In this document: piece after piece, positions 55,793-64,000 of the stretch
Position numbering within the stretch: position 1 is the first letter of the stretch
Layout: each line of letters begins with the position of its first letter
Assembly: GCA_965153355.1 (NCBI GenBank)
Contig: OZ231126.1
Coordinates: 105,214,001 to 105,278,000, forward strand
Origin: Flaccisagitta enflata
Taxonomy: Eukaryota; Chaetognatha; Sagittoidea; Aphragmophora
Length of the DNA stretch: 64,000 bases
Direction: 5' to 3'
Translations under genes and position numbers: made by a program
Notes under the pieces: model-generated
The model's database searches: none
What the model was told of the DNA's origin: nothing
What the model saw: only the letters and a program-made list of their open reading frames with translations

Positions 55793-56648
55793 TTATACTG
55801 CTGTGCTGTCGTCCAAAAAAGTATCATCCTCAACAAGCGGTACAAATGCGATATCCGAGCGTGGTTCTTCGCTGCGTTCCAGATAGTCACGCAGCATCAT
55901 CTGTTGACACTGCTGCGCGCTGTAGTGGTCGCGGACGAAGTGTGGATCATTGAGAATGACGTTGGAGTCGTTCTGCGAATCCTGCTCATCGCTCCCGTCG
56001 GGATTTGACACATTTTCAACCGTGGTTTGTTCGGTTATGCGCTGCCGATCCTCTAGATTTCGCAACTCCAATTCCTCTGTTGGTACGCGAATGAAGGTTG
56101 CTGCAGAAGTTCCAAGAGAGTCGTTATTGCGGAAGGATCGTAGTTGCATTAGCCGGGCCATGAAATCCTGATCACTCGCCACTTCGTTCGTATTTCCTTG
56201 GGCGTTTCCGGCGCGTTTGGTCAACACGTATGTGCGACAACGGTTAAAACAACGTTTCACTGCAATATGCAAATTAGATTGAAAAACATGATAAGTCTCC
56301 CTTAGTGTTTTTATCGCCTTTTTTCACACAGTTTCTGAGTATTTCTCGTTTGAATACTGTTTGTTTACTGATTTTACTTACAACATGGAAAGAGACACGC
56401 CAAGAGAATGGTGAAGAAGAGAGAGATCGCGAGTTGAATCAAAATCGACTCCCATGATTCGCCGGATCTCCGAGGTTCGAGTGAGGGAAGAGTCTCCTCC
56501 TCTGAAATCGTCGTCATCGTCGTCGTCGTCGTGTAGTTGACGTCGTCGCCGTCGATTCTGGTGGACGCACTGGGATTGATGGTGACCGGCATCCCCTTTT
56601 TCCTTCGACGGATGATCCCGCAAAGCCGCTGGTTATCCGTGCAGTTCA
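55793..56648 (-). CDS. Small type I membrane glycoprotein with Cys-rich juxtamembrane segment
   Basis: The exon 56648-56382 ends at a GTAAGT donor in phase 1 and joins 56259-55793 (acceptor GCAG), in frame to TAG/TAA at 55793. The ectodomain has sequons NCT and NYT, a basic RRRKKG and a Thr run. The helix SILIQLAISLFFTILLACLF is followed by CC and a KRCFNRC cluster, likely palmitoylation sites. The tail of about 150 residues is acidic with PTEELELRNLEDRQ and ends LVEDDTFLDDSTAV. The first exon with start and signal sequence was not found upstream (beyond 56650). The family is unknown. Confidence 0.6.
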
Positions 56649-56699
56649 CTGAAAATAAGTGAATTTGAAGTGAAAAGGAATTGTTTATTTTCATTAACT

Positions 56700-57257
56700 G
56701 TTGTTTGTTTTCGTTCAGTCCTTGATGAAAGGATCAAATGTGAGTTCATTGTTTGAGTTTGGTGATACTTGGTATCTTAAAAACTTTATGCATTATAACA
56801 TGTTCAAAACGATAGCCTTAGTGGTGCACGTGGTGCTTAATTATTTGTTTGACTGTTATTTTGACATAATAAGTTGCCTTGCTCGGGTCTTTGACAGAAA
56901 AAGAACGAGGTTCTGTAGCGTGGTTACTTATGTCATAGTTGAGGGTTGTCTGAGTAATGTACTGCCGTTAATGTTGTTATCCAAATAAACATGTTTTAGT
57001 TGTTGAAGTTACTCGTTAGCCAAAACTGTTGATTCTTGTTGAAGAGTAGTTGTGAGAGAGTTACATCTTATTATAGACTTACACATCGTGGACGATATAA
57101 ACACCGTTCCGCGTTGATGTTGACGACGTTCCGCGTTGATATCGTGATTTTTTTTTTTATTTTTGTTTAGCACATGCGTGAAGCAGAATGGATTGTCTTA
57201 GCACAGTGAATCTGTTGGATCTGATCTTGTTTTTATACCTTTCTCTTCTCTTCCCAG
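56700..57257. other. Intergenic or 5' region between divergent genes
   Basis: It should contain the first exons of the - strand membrane protein and of the fusion protein. A candidate ATG at 57191 with a GTGAAT donor 18 bases on would give the fusion protein a six-residue first exon, but this is weak. Confidence 0.4.
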
Positions 57258-58844
57258 ACCTTCCCATTCATATTCGTCAACATCGTCTCAGTGGTCATTT
57301 TTCTCGCGGTCGTGAAATGCGACATGATGATCTTAAATGGAGATTCGTGCCGGGCCATTGAGAAGGTCGGTCACGCCTTGAAGTATCGGTCACTTAGCTC
57401 GTTCTTACTTACCTTCGATCTCAGTCTTGAGTTGCCGGTTAGCTACATCAAAAAGTATGAAAACGCCGATGATGAATTGGGTGCTACTTGTTTGACCAGC
57501 CTTAAGGAGAGATACAACGGTACAATTCAGGGCTTTGGAAAGGAGATGTCACGAATTAGGGATGAGAAAAAGATCGTTCAGTTGTATTTGGGTGCTTCTG
57601 AGTTTTTGGGTAGACCGAAACGGGCTGCAGGTGCCGTGATTATGGCAGCTATTGTCACAGTATCAAATCTAGCTGCTACTGGGTTTAACATTGCTTACAC
57701 TTCAATGACTTTAAACGGATTTGACAATAGACTACAAATGTTAGCTGATAAGGTTAAAATGTTGGAAGAAAATCAATCAATTATGCAAAACAATATTGAA
57801 CTGTTATATGAGAAAGAAGAATTTTTGGGAGTGCAAAAAAATCTGTTGCTTAATTATATCAATCAAGTGAAAACTGTGCATTCGTGCAATATCGTTGGCT
57901 CTGAGTTTGAATCACAAATGCACAGATTAGAATCAGATCTGGAGAATATTGTTAGTGCATTGCACTCAAACAAGTTTTTGCATAATTTGGTCGATTTTAA
58001 AACCTTAGAATTGCTTACTCAACAATCAATGTTTCGAGGTACTATTTACCAAATTGCCCCAACTTTACTTTTTGATCATGCCATTTTAGATCTGGTGTCA
58101 TTTGGGGGCAATAAATTGACATTTTTGATTACATTTCCTCACATTGGTGATGAATACAAATTCACAAATAATTACCACAATTCATTTCTCATGCCCGAAT
58201 TGGTTGAATTTGATGATCTACAGAATCATGTTGAGGATATTCGATCTAGCGAATTTTGCAAACGTAAGCCTTTGTATTCATTTTGCCCATCTGTATCTCA
58301 ACGTTCTAATTGCATTGCTTCTGTATTGAAAAATGAAAATGTGAGTGAAAATTGTCCTTTGATTCATACGTCATTGCAACAACCAAGCATTTCATATGGT
58401 AAATCTGGTGCTCTGATTAATCTGAACCCAAATGAAGATGTCATTGACCTCAAAACGGGAAATAGCATTATTGATTTTGATGGTAAAACGCGTGATGATA
58501 GTATTTGCATTTTCGTGCCTAAACGATCGAAACTAGTTTTGCGTCACCAATTTGGTCAAGTGAAATTGTTTCCCCGTACTCGCATTGAATCTTTTGAGAT
58601 AAAACCAAAATTCAAAACGTTTAAACCCGTGAAAAAACAAATGATTGAAAACCTGACTTTAGATACGTTTCACTCCACAAAAATGTACAAACAACCAAAA
58701 AATGTTTATTCATTTTATGATTTTTGGATTGTTTATGCAATTGCTATTGGTTCATCCGTTCTCATTACCTTATTGATTATGGCTGTCCTGCTATGCATTG
58801 TAAGAAGATTCTGGGTGGTTGATGGACGAGATATTTTTACTTAG
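57258..58844 (+). CDS. Baculovirus-F/errantivirus-Env-like fusion glycoprotein
   Basis: The main exon follows a TTCCCAG acceptor; the start codon is probably in an upstream exon, as no ATG precedes the hydrophobic leader (FPFIFVNIVSVVIFLAVV). About 528 residues. A furin-type site RPKR sits about 120 residues in and is followed by a hydrophobic Ala/Gly-rich fusion-peptide-like segment. Next come a heptad-type helix (MLADKVKMLEENQSIM), a Cys-bearing domain with FCPSVSQRSNC, a transmembrane helix near the C-terminus (VLITLLIMAVLLCIV) and a short basic tail. This order is that of class I F proteins of baculoviruses and insect errantiviruses, which mediate membrane fusion in endosomes. It is uninterrupted. 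It may belong to the island or be a captured retroelement env; no gag-pol of that kind is adjacent. Confidence 0.75.
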   Translation, partial: TFPFIFVNIVSVVIFLAVVKCDMMILNGDSCRAIEKVGHALKYRSLSSFLLTFDLSLELPVSYIKKYENADDELGATCLTSLKERYNGTIQGFGKEMSRIRDEKKIVQLYLGASEFLGRPKRAAGAVIMAAIVTVSNLAATGFNIAYTSMTLNGFDNRLQMLADKVKMLEENQSIMQNNIELLYEKEEFLGVQKNLLLNYINQVKTVHSCNIVGSEFESQMHRLESDLENIVSALHSNKFLHNLVDFKTLELLTQQSMFRGTIYQIAPTLLFDHAILDLVSFGGNKLTFLITFPHIGDEYKFTNNYHNSFLMPELVEFDDLQNHVEDIRSSEFCKRKPLYSFCPSVSQRSNCIASVLKNENVSENCPLIHTSLQQPSISYGKSGALINLNPNEDVIDLKTGNSIIDFDGKTRDDSICIFVPKRSKLVLRHQFGQVKLFPRTRIESFEIKPKFKTFKPVKKQMIENLTLDTFHSTKMYKQPKNVYSFYDFWIVYAIAIGSSVLITLLIMAVLLCIVRRFWVVDGRDIFT

Positions 58845-59348
58845 ATTTATCTATTGTTCTCAATTCTATTGTTAACAAGTTTATTCTTGTCGTATATACT
58901 TGTTGGGGGAAACTAAATTGAGACCTCTGATTATCTACTAATTCAAAACCCCTGGATATCGATCGATAGGGTTGGAGAGAGTGATGATGAGGAGGAGTAA
59001 TAAGGAGGAGTAAGGAGGAGGGGGAGCGATATCGATACAGTTATGATTGCTCATGGTTTTCATTCAATCAACGTTTTGCTTTAACGCACGTGCTTCGACT
59101 TTCTAAAATAAACTACACTTATTTCCTTTTATAAGAACTGTTATAAGTTGACCCACATTGTAATTGTTTCACTGCCAGCTACTGAGATACTTTTTATAAG
59201 AACGTAGTTAGACAGACAGACACCAATATAAAACCTGCATCACTGCCCCTGCCCATCGCTAAGTGAAGAGTTTCCATCATCAGCTTTCGTATTTTTTTAA
59301 TGACATCAGATTATTACAGCTAGATGAAAGCACGTGATTCTCTCTCCT

Positions 59349-59383
<35 letters not shown>

Positions 59384-59952
59384 ATGGCGAGCTTGTTGAA
59401 ACAAATTTGGAATTTAGATTTTAGAAAAAATGAGATGAGATCCTGTACAATATAAACTGCGGAAGACATAGTATACTTTGATAATATTATGTTTCGATTG
59501 CTTTTCAATGTATTTCTCCTAAATTGGCAAGTCATGGCTGTGATATTTCCATTTTATAGTCATAAGTATTGTACGATACCGATGGAATGTAAATTAAAAA
59601 AAAAAAAAAAATGCTAAATGCGCTTATATGTAGATAACTCATTATTTATCCATGTCCGAGTACTGTGATTTATCATTGTACAGTTGTATTAATTGCAATG
59701 TGGACAATAAAATGTCAAATGTCAAATGTCTCTCTCTCTCTCTCTCTGTGCATTCAGGTACATGCAGGTACACGCAGGTACATGTAGATTTGCACAAACA
59801 AGGAAACCTAGGTGATTGCACATTTCTTTTTCTCCCGCAACCAAACCGAAATGTCTCCTGTCTCTGTCTCTCTCTGTCTCTCTCTGTCTCTCTCTGTCTC
59901 TCTCTGTCTCTTTCTGTCTCTCTCTGTCTCTCTCTGTCTCTCTCTGTCTCTT

Positions 59953-60012
<60 letters not shown>

Positions 60013-60300
60013 TCTGACTCTCGTCCGGAGAGGATCGAATTTCTCAGTGCTCCGATTTTTCTTCCAAAAATTAATCGATCAAGGAAATACTCTCACCCAA
60101 CAGTGACTTGGATTATTTCTCGAAGCAATAAAAGAAAACAACGAAGAGGTTGAGTTTCTCTTAGTCAAGCACAAGTCGCCCCGAGAGGGGCGGCCTTTTT
60201 CCCGGCAAATACAGACAAACTAATTATAAACATAAATCAATTTTAAAAATATCAAACGCTCTCACCATTAATCAAATTAAACTGCGTTTCTGTAGCATAT
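58845..60300. other. Repeat-rich, no supported gene
   Basis: GGAG-rich stretch 58975-59030, (CT)n at 59340-59380, an A-run at 59597, and (CT)n/(CTCTGT)n at 59728-60008. A hairpin CGCCCC-GAGA-GGGGCG followed by CCTTTTT lies near 60179. The last part may be the LINE 5' untranslated region. Confidence 0.6.
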
Positions 60301-60304
60301 ACTT

Positions 60305-60612
60305 CTACCTACTTCACGTCCCATCTCTCTAATCTCCCATCCATCTACGCCTTCCCATCTTTCGACTCTCCCATCTATCTACGCCTTCCCATCTCTCAAC
60401 TCTTCCATTCATCTACGCCTTCCCATCTTTCGACTCTCCCATCTATCTATGCATTCCCATCTCTCAACTCCTCCATCCATCTACGCCTTCCCATCTGTCA
60501 ACTCTTCCATCCATCTACGCCTTCCCATCTCTCTACTCTCCGATCCATCTACGCCTTCCCATCTCTCAACTCTCTCATCCATCTACGCCTTCCGTCTCTC
60601 AACCCATCCATC
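60305..60612. repeat. ~37-bp minisatellite (CATCTACGCCTTCCCATCTCTC)
   Basis: About eight imperfect units built on CCATCTACGCCTTCCCATCT precede LINE ORF1, a position where LINE promoters often carry tandem monomers. Confidence 0.8.
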
Positions 60613-60733
60613 TCGGCAACCAAACTACGGCAGCCACAAAGGGCCTAATCTTAAGGGCGATTCATTCTCTTCCATCTGGTAAGAGTCTGTCATACGGGCC
60701 TACTGCACATTAACCAACGGCTATTAAAACAAT

Positions 60734-60778
<45 letters not shown>

Positions 60779-60787
60779 TGTCACAAA

Positions 60788-63166
60788 ATGGCCTCGTCCG
60801 CATTATTCAACGAGGAAGCAGAAATTCTCGCATTGCTCAATGAAACCTCGTCCGAGAATAAAACGAGGATAAAAAACATTCTGTTATCGGCAAGAATGTC
60901 ACCATCTGCCAACACCTCCGCCCAACAGCATTTCTCGCAGCCAACATCTTCAGGTCCTCAACAAGCGCTCTCCCATCAGCAGCAGCAGCAACAACAACAA
61001 ATCAAAGGAACCCCTGTCGGCTCGCAATCAGTGAACAATGAATGGCAAACTGTTGGGCAACAGTCGAACAACAATGTTGGTAAACAGCCAACCAACAGAC
61101 CAACAATCATGCAAACAAGGCAACAGCAGTCTACGCGTGTCTCATCACGAACTCACAGACCCCTCGGCCTTGTTGTTGGTCATAACATTGAACCAGAGAA
61201 GATCAGTGTTCACAAGGACCTGGTCAAACTCATCCTCGATTACAGACCTAAAGAGGCAAAAGTAGCTGAGGTAAAGCGCACACGCAAAGGAGATATCCTA
61301 GTTGTCGGCGAAACACCTCATGATTTCAACCTTCTCCTGAAAGCTGAAAAATATCTCTTCAGCCCCAGACTAGGCATAAATGACAACCTCAACAAAATTG
61401 CTTACATCAAGGGTGTGGATGAAGAAAGTAAAATTGAGACCATTGAAGCCGCTCTGAAAAACAAAGGCATAAATTACTCAAACCTTGAAAGAGTCAAGAC
61501 AGGAACTGAAAAGAAAAATACCCCATCTTTCAGACTTATCCTTCATGACAAAAAACAGCTAGAGAAACTGACGCAGGAAGGCGTTCTCTTCGACTATCAA
61601 CATCATGCTGTTGAACGACATTTGAAATACAAGGCCATACAATGTCTGCGCTGTGGCAAACATGGACATGTTGCAGCAGATTGCATCGGTGAAAGTAGAT
61701 GCCTTAAGTGTGGCAGTAAAGAACACCGCAAGAAAGACTGCGATGTTATCCCAGAGTCAATTACATGCTTCAATTGCCAAGGGAACCATTTATCGACTTG
61801 GGCTGGATGTAAAACAAAATTAAACATCCAAAGGAAGGAAAGAAGAAAAACAACCTCATATGCTAAGGCTGTTTATCCACAACGCGTTGAAAAGCCTTTT
61901 GATCCAGTCCATGATATTTTCAACTTTTCGGATCAGTTTGTTTTCAAAGGACCAACCAAAAGCAAAGCTTCCGTCCAAGTTGAAGAGACAAACCAAACTC
62001 CGCGTATTCCCTCCACACCCAGTCCTGCTTCCCCTAACCGAACAGTTGAATCTGCTTCCTTCTTACAAGCCATTGCGGCGACAAACCTTTCAGCCACAAT
62101 TGATATCATAGCAAACGCTATTAGAATTTCTAATCCATTGCTCCTGATTGACCAAAGAGTAATCTTTGACCAGACTATGAGCTTTGCTAAAACTAAGTAC
62201 AAAGGTACTTATGACATGTGCATACTTGAGCAGCAGCCGAGTCCAGACCCACATACAATTTCAAACTCCATCTCTCCGACATCAAACCCGGCACCGCCAG
62301 TGGCGTCTCTCTTCTCTGCAAATCTGACGCCATCAACAACGGCAGCAAAACGTAAGCGGGGGTGTGAGGGCCTCTCTCCAGGACATGTTGTAGGGATACG
62401 ACCTCTGATGGGTGCGACGCCAACAATCAACATTCAAGAAGCATCACCAAAGGGTTCTGACTCACTTCCGGTGCAGAAGACGCTGACACTATCGGCAAGT
62501 GCGACAGGCAACGAAAATCCGTCCAAACCAACAGCAGAAGCAAAGGGTGAATCCTCTTTAACCTTAGATGCCACAAAAATTGCGGAAAACACCGCCTCCG
62601 CCTCAGTTGCAGTATTGCCTGGGTCAACAACATCGTCAGCGCCATCTGCTGCTCAAACACAGTGCCAGGATGAAATGGATTCATCAGCTGAATCACCACA
62701 GGACAATAAGTCAAAAAGAGCCAAAAATTCACACACTAACAAATTGCAAAATCAAGAAGCAAAACAACCACCCTGTCAGCACTTATGCCCATGTCGACTA
62801 AATAAGCATCAACAAAAACCAAATCACACTGACAATTGCCTTTCAAGCCCACCAAGATCAGAAGTTGATGCAACCCCGACAGAAGCTTTCAGATCACCAG
62901 CTGCCAATACGCCGCTGCAACAACGAGCCTTTGCAGCATATCCAGCATACAGAAGATCACTCCGCAACTCTGATGCTACTTTACAACCTCAGCATCTTTT
63001 TGAGAGTGGCGAGCTGCTGCTACCGGCATCTCCCATCGCGACTCCGGTAGTGCTGCAGCACAATGAACAACAATGGCAACCAGAAATGTCAACCGCCCTG
63101 ACACCTTTGACGCCGTTAAATCTGGCGACTGCAACTGACGCCACAATGAAGAAAAATGGCTCCTAG
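60788..63166 (+). CDS. LINE ORF1 protein with three CCHC-type zinc knuckles
   Basis: 792 residues from an ATG 15 bases after the (CT)n tract. The N-terminus is Gln/Ser-rich with a short poly-Gln. An RRM-like alpha/beta region sits at about 130-275 (PKEAKVAEVKRTRKGDILV... FRLILHDKKQLEKL). Three Cys knuckles at about 284-340 follow: CLRCGKHGHVAADC, CLKCGSKEHRKKDC and CFNCQGNHLSTWAGC. The rest is Pro/Ser/Thr-rich and disordered. ORF1 proteins of this type bind element RNA as a chaperone in the ribonucleoprotein particle. The frame is uninterrupted. It overlaps ORF2 by 11 bases. Confidence 0.88.
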   Translation: MASSALFNEEAEILALLNETSSENKTRIKNILLSARMSPSANTSAQQHFSQPTSSGPQQALSHQQQQQQQQIKGTPVGSQSVNNEWQTVGQQSNNNVGKQPTNRPTIMQTRQQQSTRVSSRTHRPLGLVVGHNIEPEKISVHKDLVKLILDYRPKEAKVAEVKRTRKGDILVVGETPHDFNLLLKAEKYLFSPRLGINDNLNKIAYIKGVDEESKIETIEAALKNKGINYSNLERVKTGTEKKNTPSFRLILHDKKQLEKLTQEGVLFDYQHHAVERHLKYKAIQCLRCGKHGHVAADCIGESRCLKCGSKEHRKKDCDVIPESITCFNCQGNHLSTWAGCKTKLNIQRKERRKTTSYAKAVYPQRVEKPFDPVHDIFNFSDQFVFKGPTKSKASVQVEETNQTPRIPSTPSPASPNRTVESASFLQAIAATNLSATIDIIANAIRISNPLLLIDQRVIFDQTMSFAKTKYKGTYDMCILEQQPSPDPHTISNSISPTSNPAPPVASLFSANLTPSTTAAKRKRGCEGLSPGHVVGIRPLMGATPTINIQEASPKGSDSLPVQKTLTLSASATGNENPSKPTAEAKGESSLTLDATKIAENTASASVAVLPGSTTSSAPSAAQTQCQDEMDSSAESPQDNKSKRAKNSHTNKLQNQEAKQPPCQHLCPCRLNKHQQKPNHTDNCLSSPPRSEVDATPTEAFRSPAANTPLQQRAFAAYPAYRRSLRNSDATLQPQHLFESGELLLPASPIATPVVLQHNEQQWQPEMSTALTPLTPLNLATATDATMKKNGS

Positions 63167-64000
63167 GGGCGAATGCATCATTATCGACCAAGTCAACATA
63201 AACAGCGTAAACAACAAGAAAAATGAATTGGGTCTACATCTTGATAAATGCAAAAGTCATATTCTTTGTCTAAATGACACACGTCTTACCAAAAGGAAGT
63301 GCCTAAAAATCAAAGGTTACAAAACCTTCAGAAAGGATCGTCGTGACGGCAAATCCTTGGCTGGAGGTGTCGCAATCCTATGTCGAAATGAACTCATAGC
63401 CTATGAGGTGGTTTGTAGTTTACAGGAAATGTGCATTATTGAATTCACACATGCAAACAGACATTTGCGTATTGCAACTCTCTATCTTCATCCTGGCCAA
63501 TTTCCTACCCAATCACACATCAACGGAATGGAAAAACATATTCCTAACAACAGTATGATTGTTCTTTTAGGGGATTTGAACGCCCACATTGGCATTGATG
63601 CTAAGAAGAAGATTGATCGAGCTGGTCGAATTATCAATAATCTCATTAGCATAAACAATTATGCAGTTATGAACGACAATTCACCCACTTACTACTCTTC
63701 CTCCAAACCAGTGACTTCATGCATTGATCTATGTCTGACTAAATCTTCAGGCAGCAGCTTCTCAAGTACCTGGTCAACAGGCGACAATGTCGGATCCGAC
63801 CATATTGTCACTACACTGAATATCAAGTCAAGATTCATATCTGAAAACAAACAAATCCGCAAAATGAACTGGGAAGCAGTAAGAAATGAATAAGAAAAAT
63901 TCAATCCAATCATTAGATGCAACAACAAGAATGAGGTCGAAGAGTCGATTGATGAAATAAATTCAAAGACAAGAACGACATTGGACCAATTCTCAAAGAC
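63156..64000 (+). pseudogene. LINE ORF2, APE-like endonuclease domain (stop at 63891, runs off window)
   Basis: It begins at ATG 63156 within the end of ORF1, suggesting coupled reinitiation. Nuclease motifs appear in order: QVNINSVNNKK, LCLNDTRL, GGVAILCRN, LLGDLNAHIG and GSDHIV. The usual metal-binding Glu of the N-E-T motif is Asp here. A TAA at 63891-63893 interrupts the frame, which then stays open to the window end, so this copy is probably inactive unless the stop is an error. The reverse transcriptase is not in view. Confidence 0.85.

Larger units (their letters stand above)
60305..64000 (+). mobile_element. LINE retrotransposon with ORF1 zinc knuckles and APE endonuclease (5' part)
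   Basis: Tandem 5' monomers, a (CT)n tract (60735-60772), ORF1 (60788-63166), then ORF2 starting at 63156 and running out of the window. The reverse transcriptase lies beyond 64000. The exact 5' end is uncertain. A Jockey- or R1-superfamily-like layout is inferred from ORF1 knuckles plus an APE-type nuclease. Confidence 0.85.

Noticed and set aside
56701-56988. 95-residue + strand frame opposite the small membrane protein
   Set aside because: No ATG at its start, no motif, and it overlaps the region expected to hold 5' exons of the facing genes.

Overview
Organism. This is animal nuclear DNA. The genes have GT-AG spliceosomal introns, there are BEL/Pao and LINE retroelements, and the sequence is saturated with simple repeats: (GA)n, (CTTT)n, (TTG)n, (AATG)n and (GTCY)n. 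An arthropod, possibly a crustacean, is my best guess. The BEL elements fit this, and one promoter near 35.17 kb has a TATA box with a TCATTC initiator 30-32 bases downstream. No ribosomal RNA, tRNA or confident host housekeeping gene was seen.

Layout. 0-7.6 kb: repeats, including copies of a hairpin-ended interspersed element with a GACN microsatellite core. 7.63-15.33 kb: BEL/Pao retrotransposon copy 1 (+ strand, several stops and one frameshift). 15.3-24.6 kb: compact genes with introns: the N-terminal half of a protein-primed-type DNA polymerase B (-), a membrane protein nested in its intron on the other strand (+), an acidic protein (-), and two overlapping membrane proteins (+). 24.6-35 kb: repeats, a 3.8 kb transposon with ~0.8 kb terminal inverted repeats that carries a Tpt1/KptA-like gene, and a mucin-like gene (-) cut in two by that transposon. 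35.2-35.7 kb: a short gene cut by the LTR of BEL copy 2 (35.70-40.57 kb, - strand, 5' truncated). 40.57-46.06 kb: the C-terminal half of the DNA polymerase B (+), about 13 exons. 46.26-49.0 kb: a nine-exon gene of unknown function. 50.6-54.95 kb: a mucin-like type I membrane glycoprotein. 55.8-56.65 kb: a small membrane glycoprotein (-). 57.26-58.84 kb: a baculovirus-F/errantivirus-Env-like fusion glycoprotein. 60.3-64 kb: the start of a LINE (ORF1 and the endonuclease part of ORF2).

Interpretation. Taken together, 15.3-58.8 kb looks like a decayed endogenous DNA-virus-like element of the Polinton/adintovirus type. It is unusual because almost every gene is split by introns and because it carries at least seven secreted or membrane glycoproteins, one of them a class-I-like fusion protein. 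The polymerase halves lie on opposite strands, and each abuts a broken BEL copy. One inversion of about 25 kb (15335 to about 40571) would put the halves end to end on one strand and the two BEL copies in tandem. No capsid, packaging ATPase or element-type integrase was recognised, so the viral label is inference. The polymerase assignment rests on motifs I can see.
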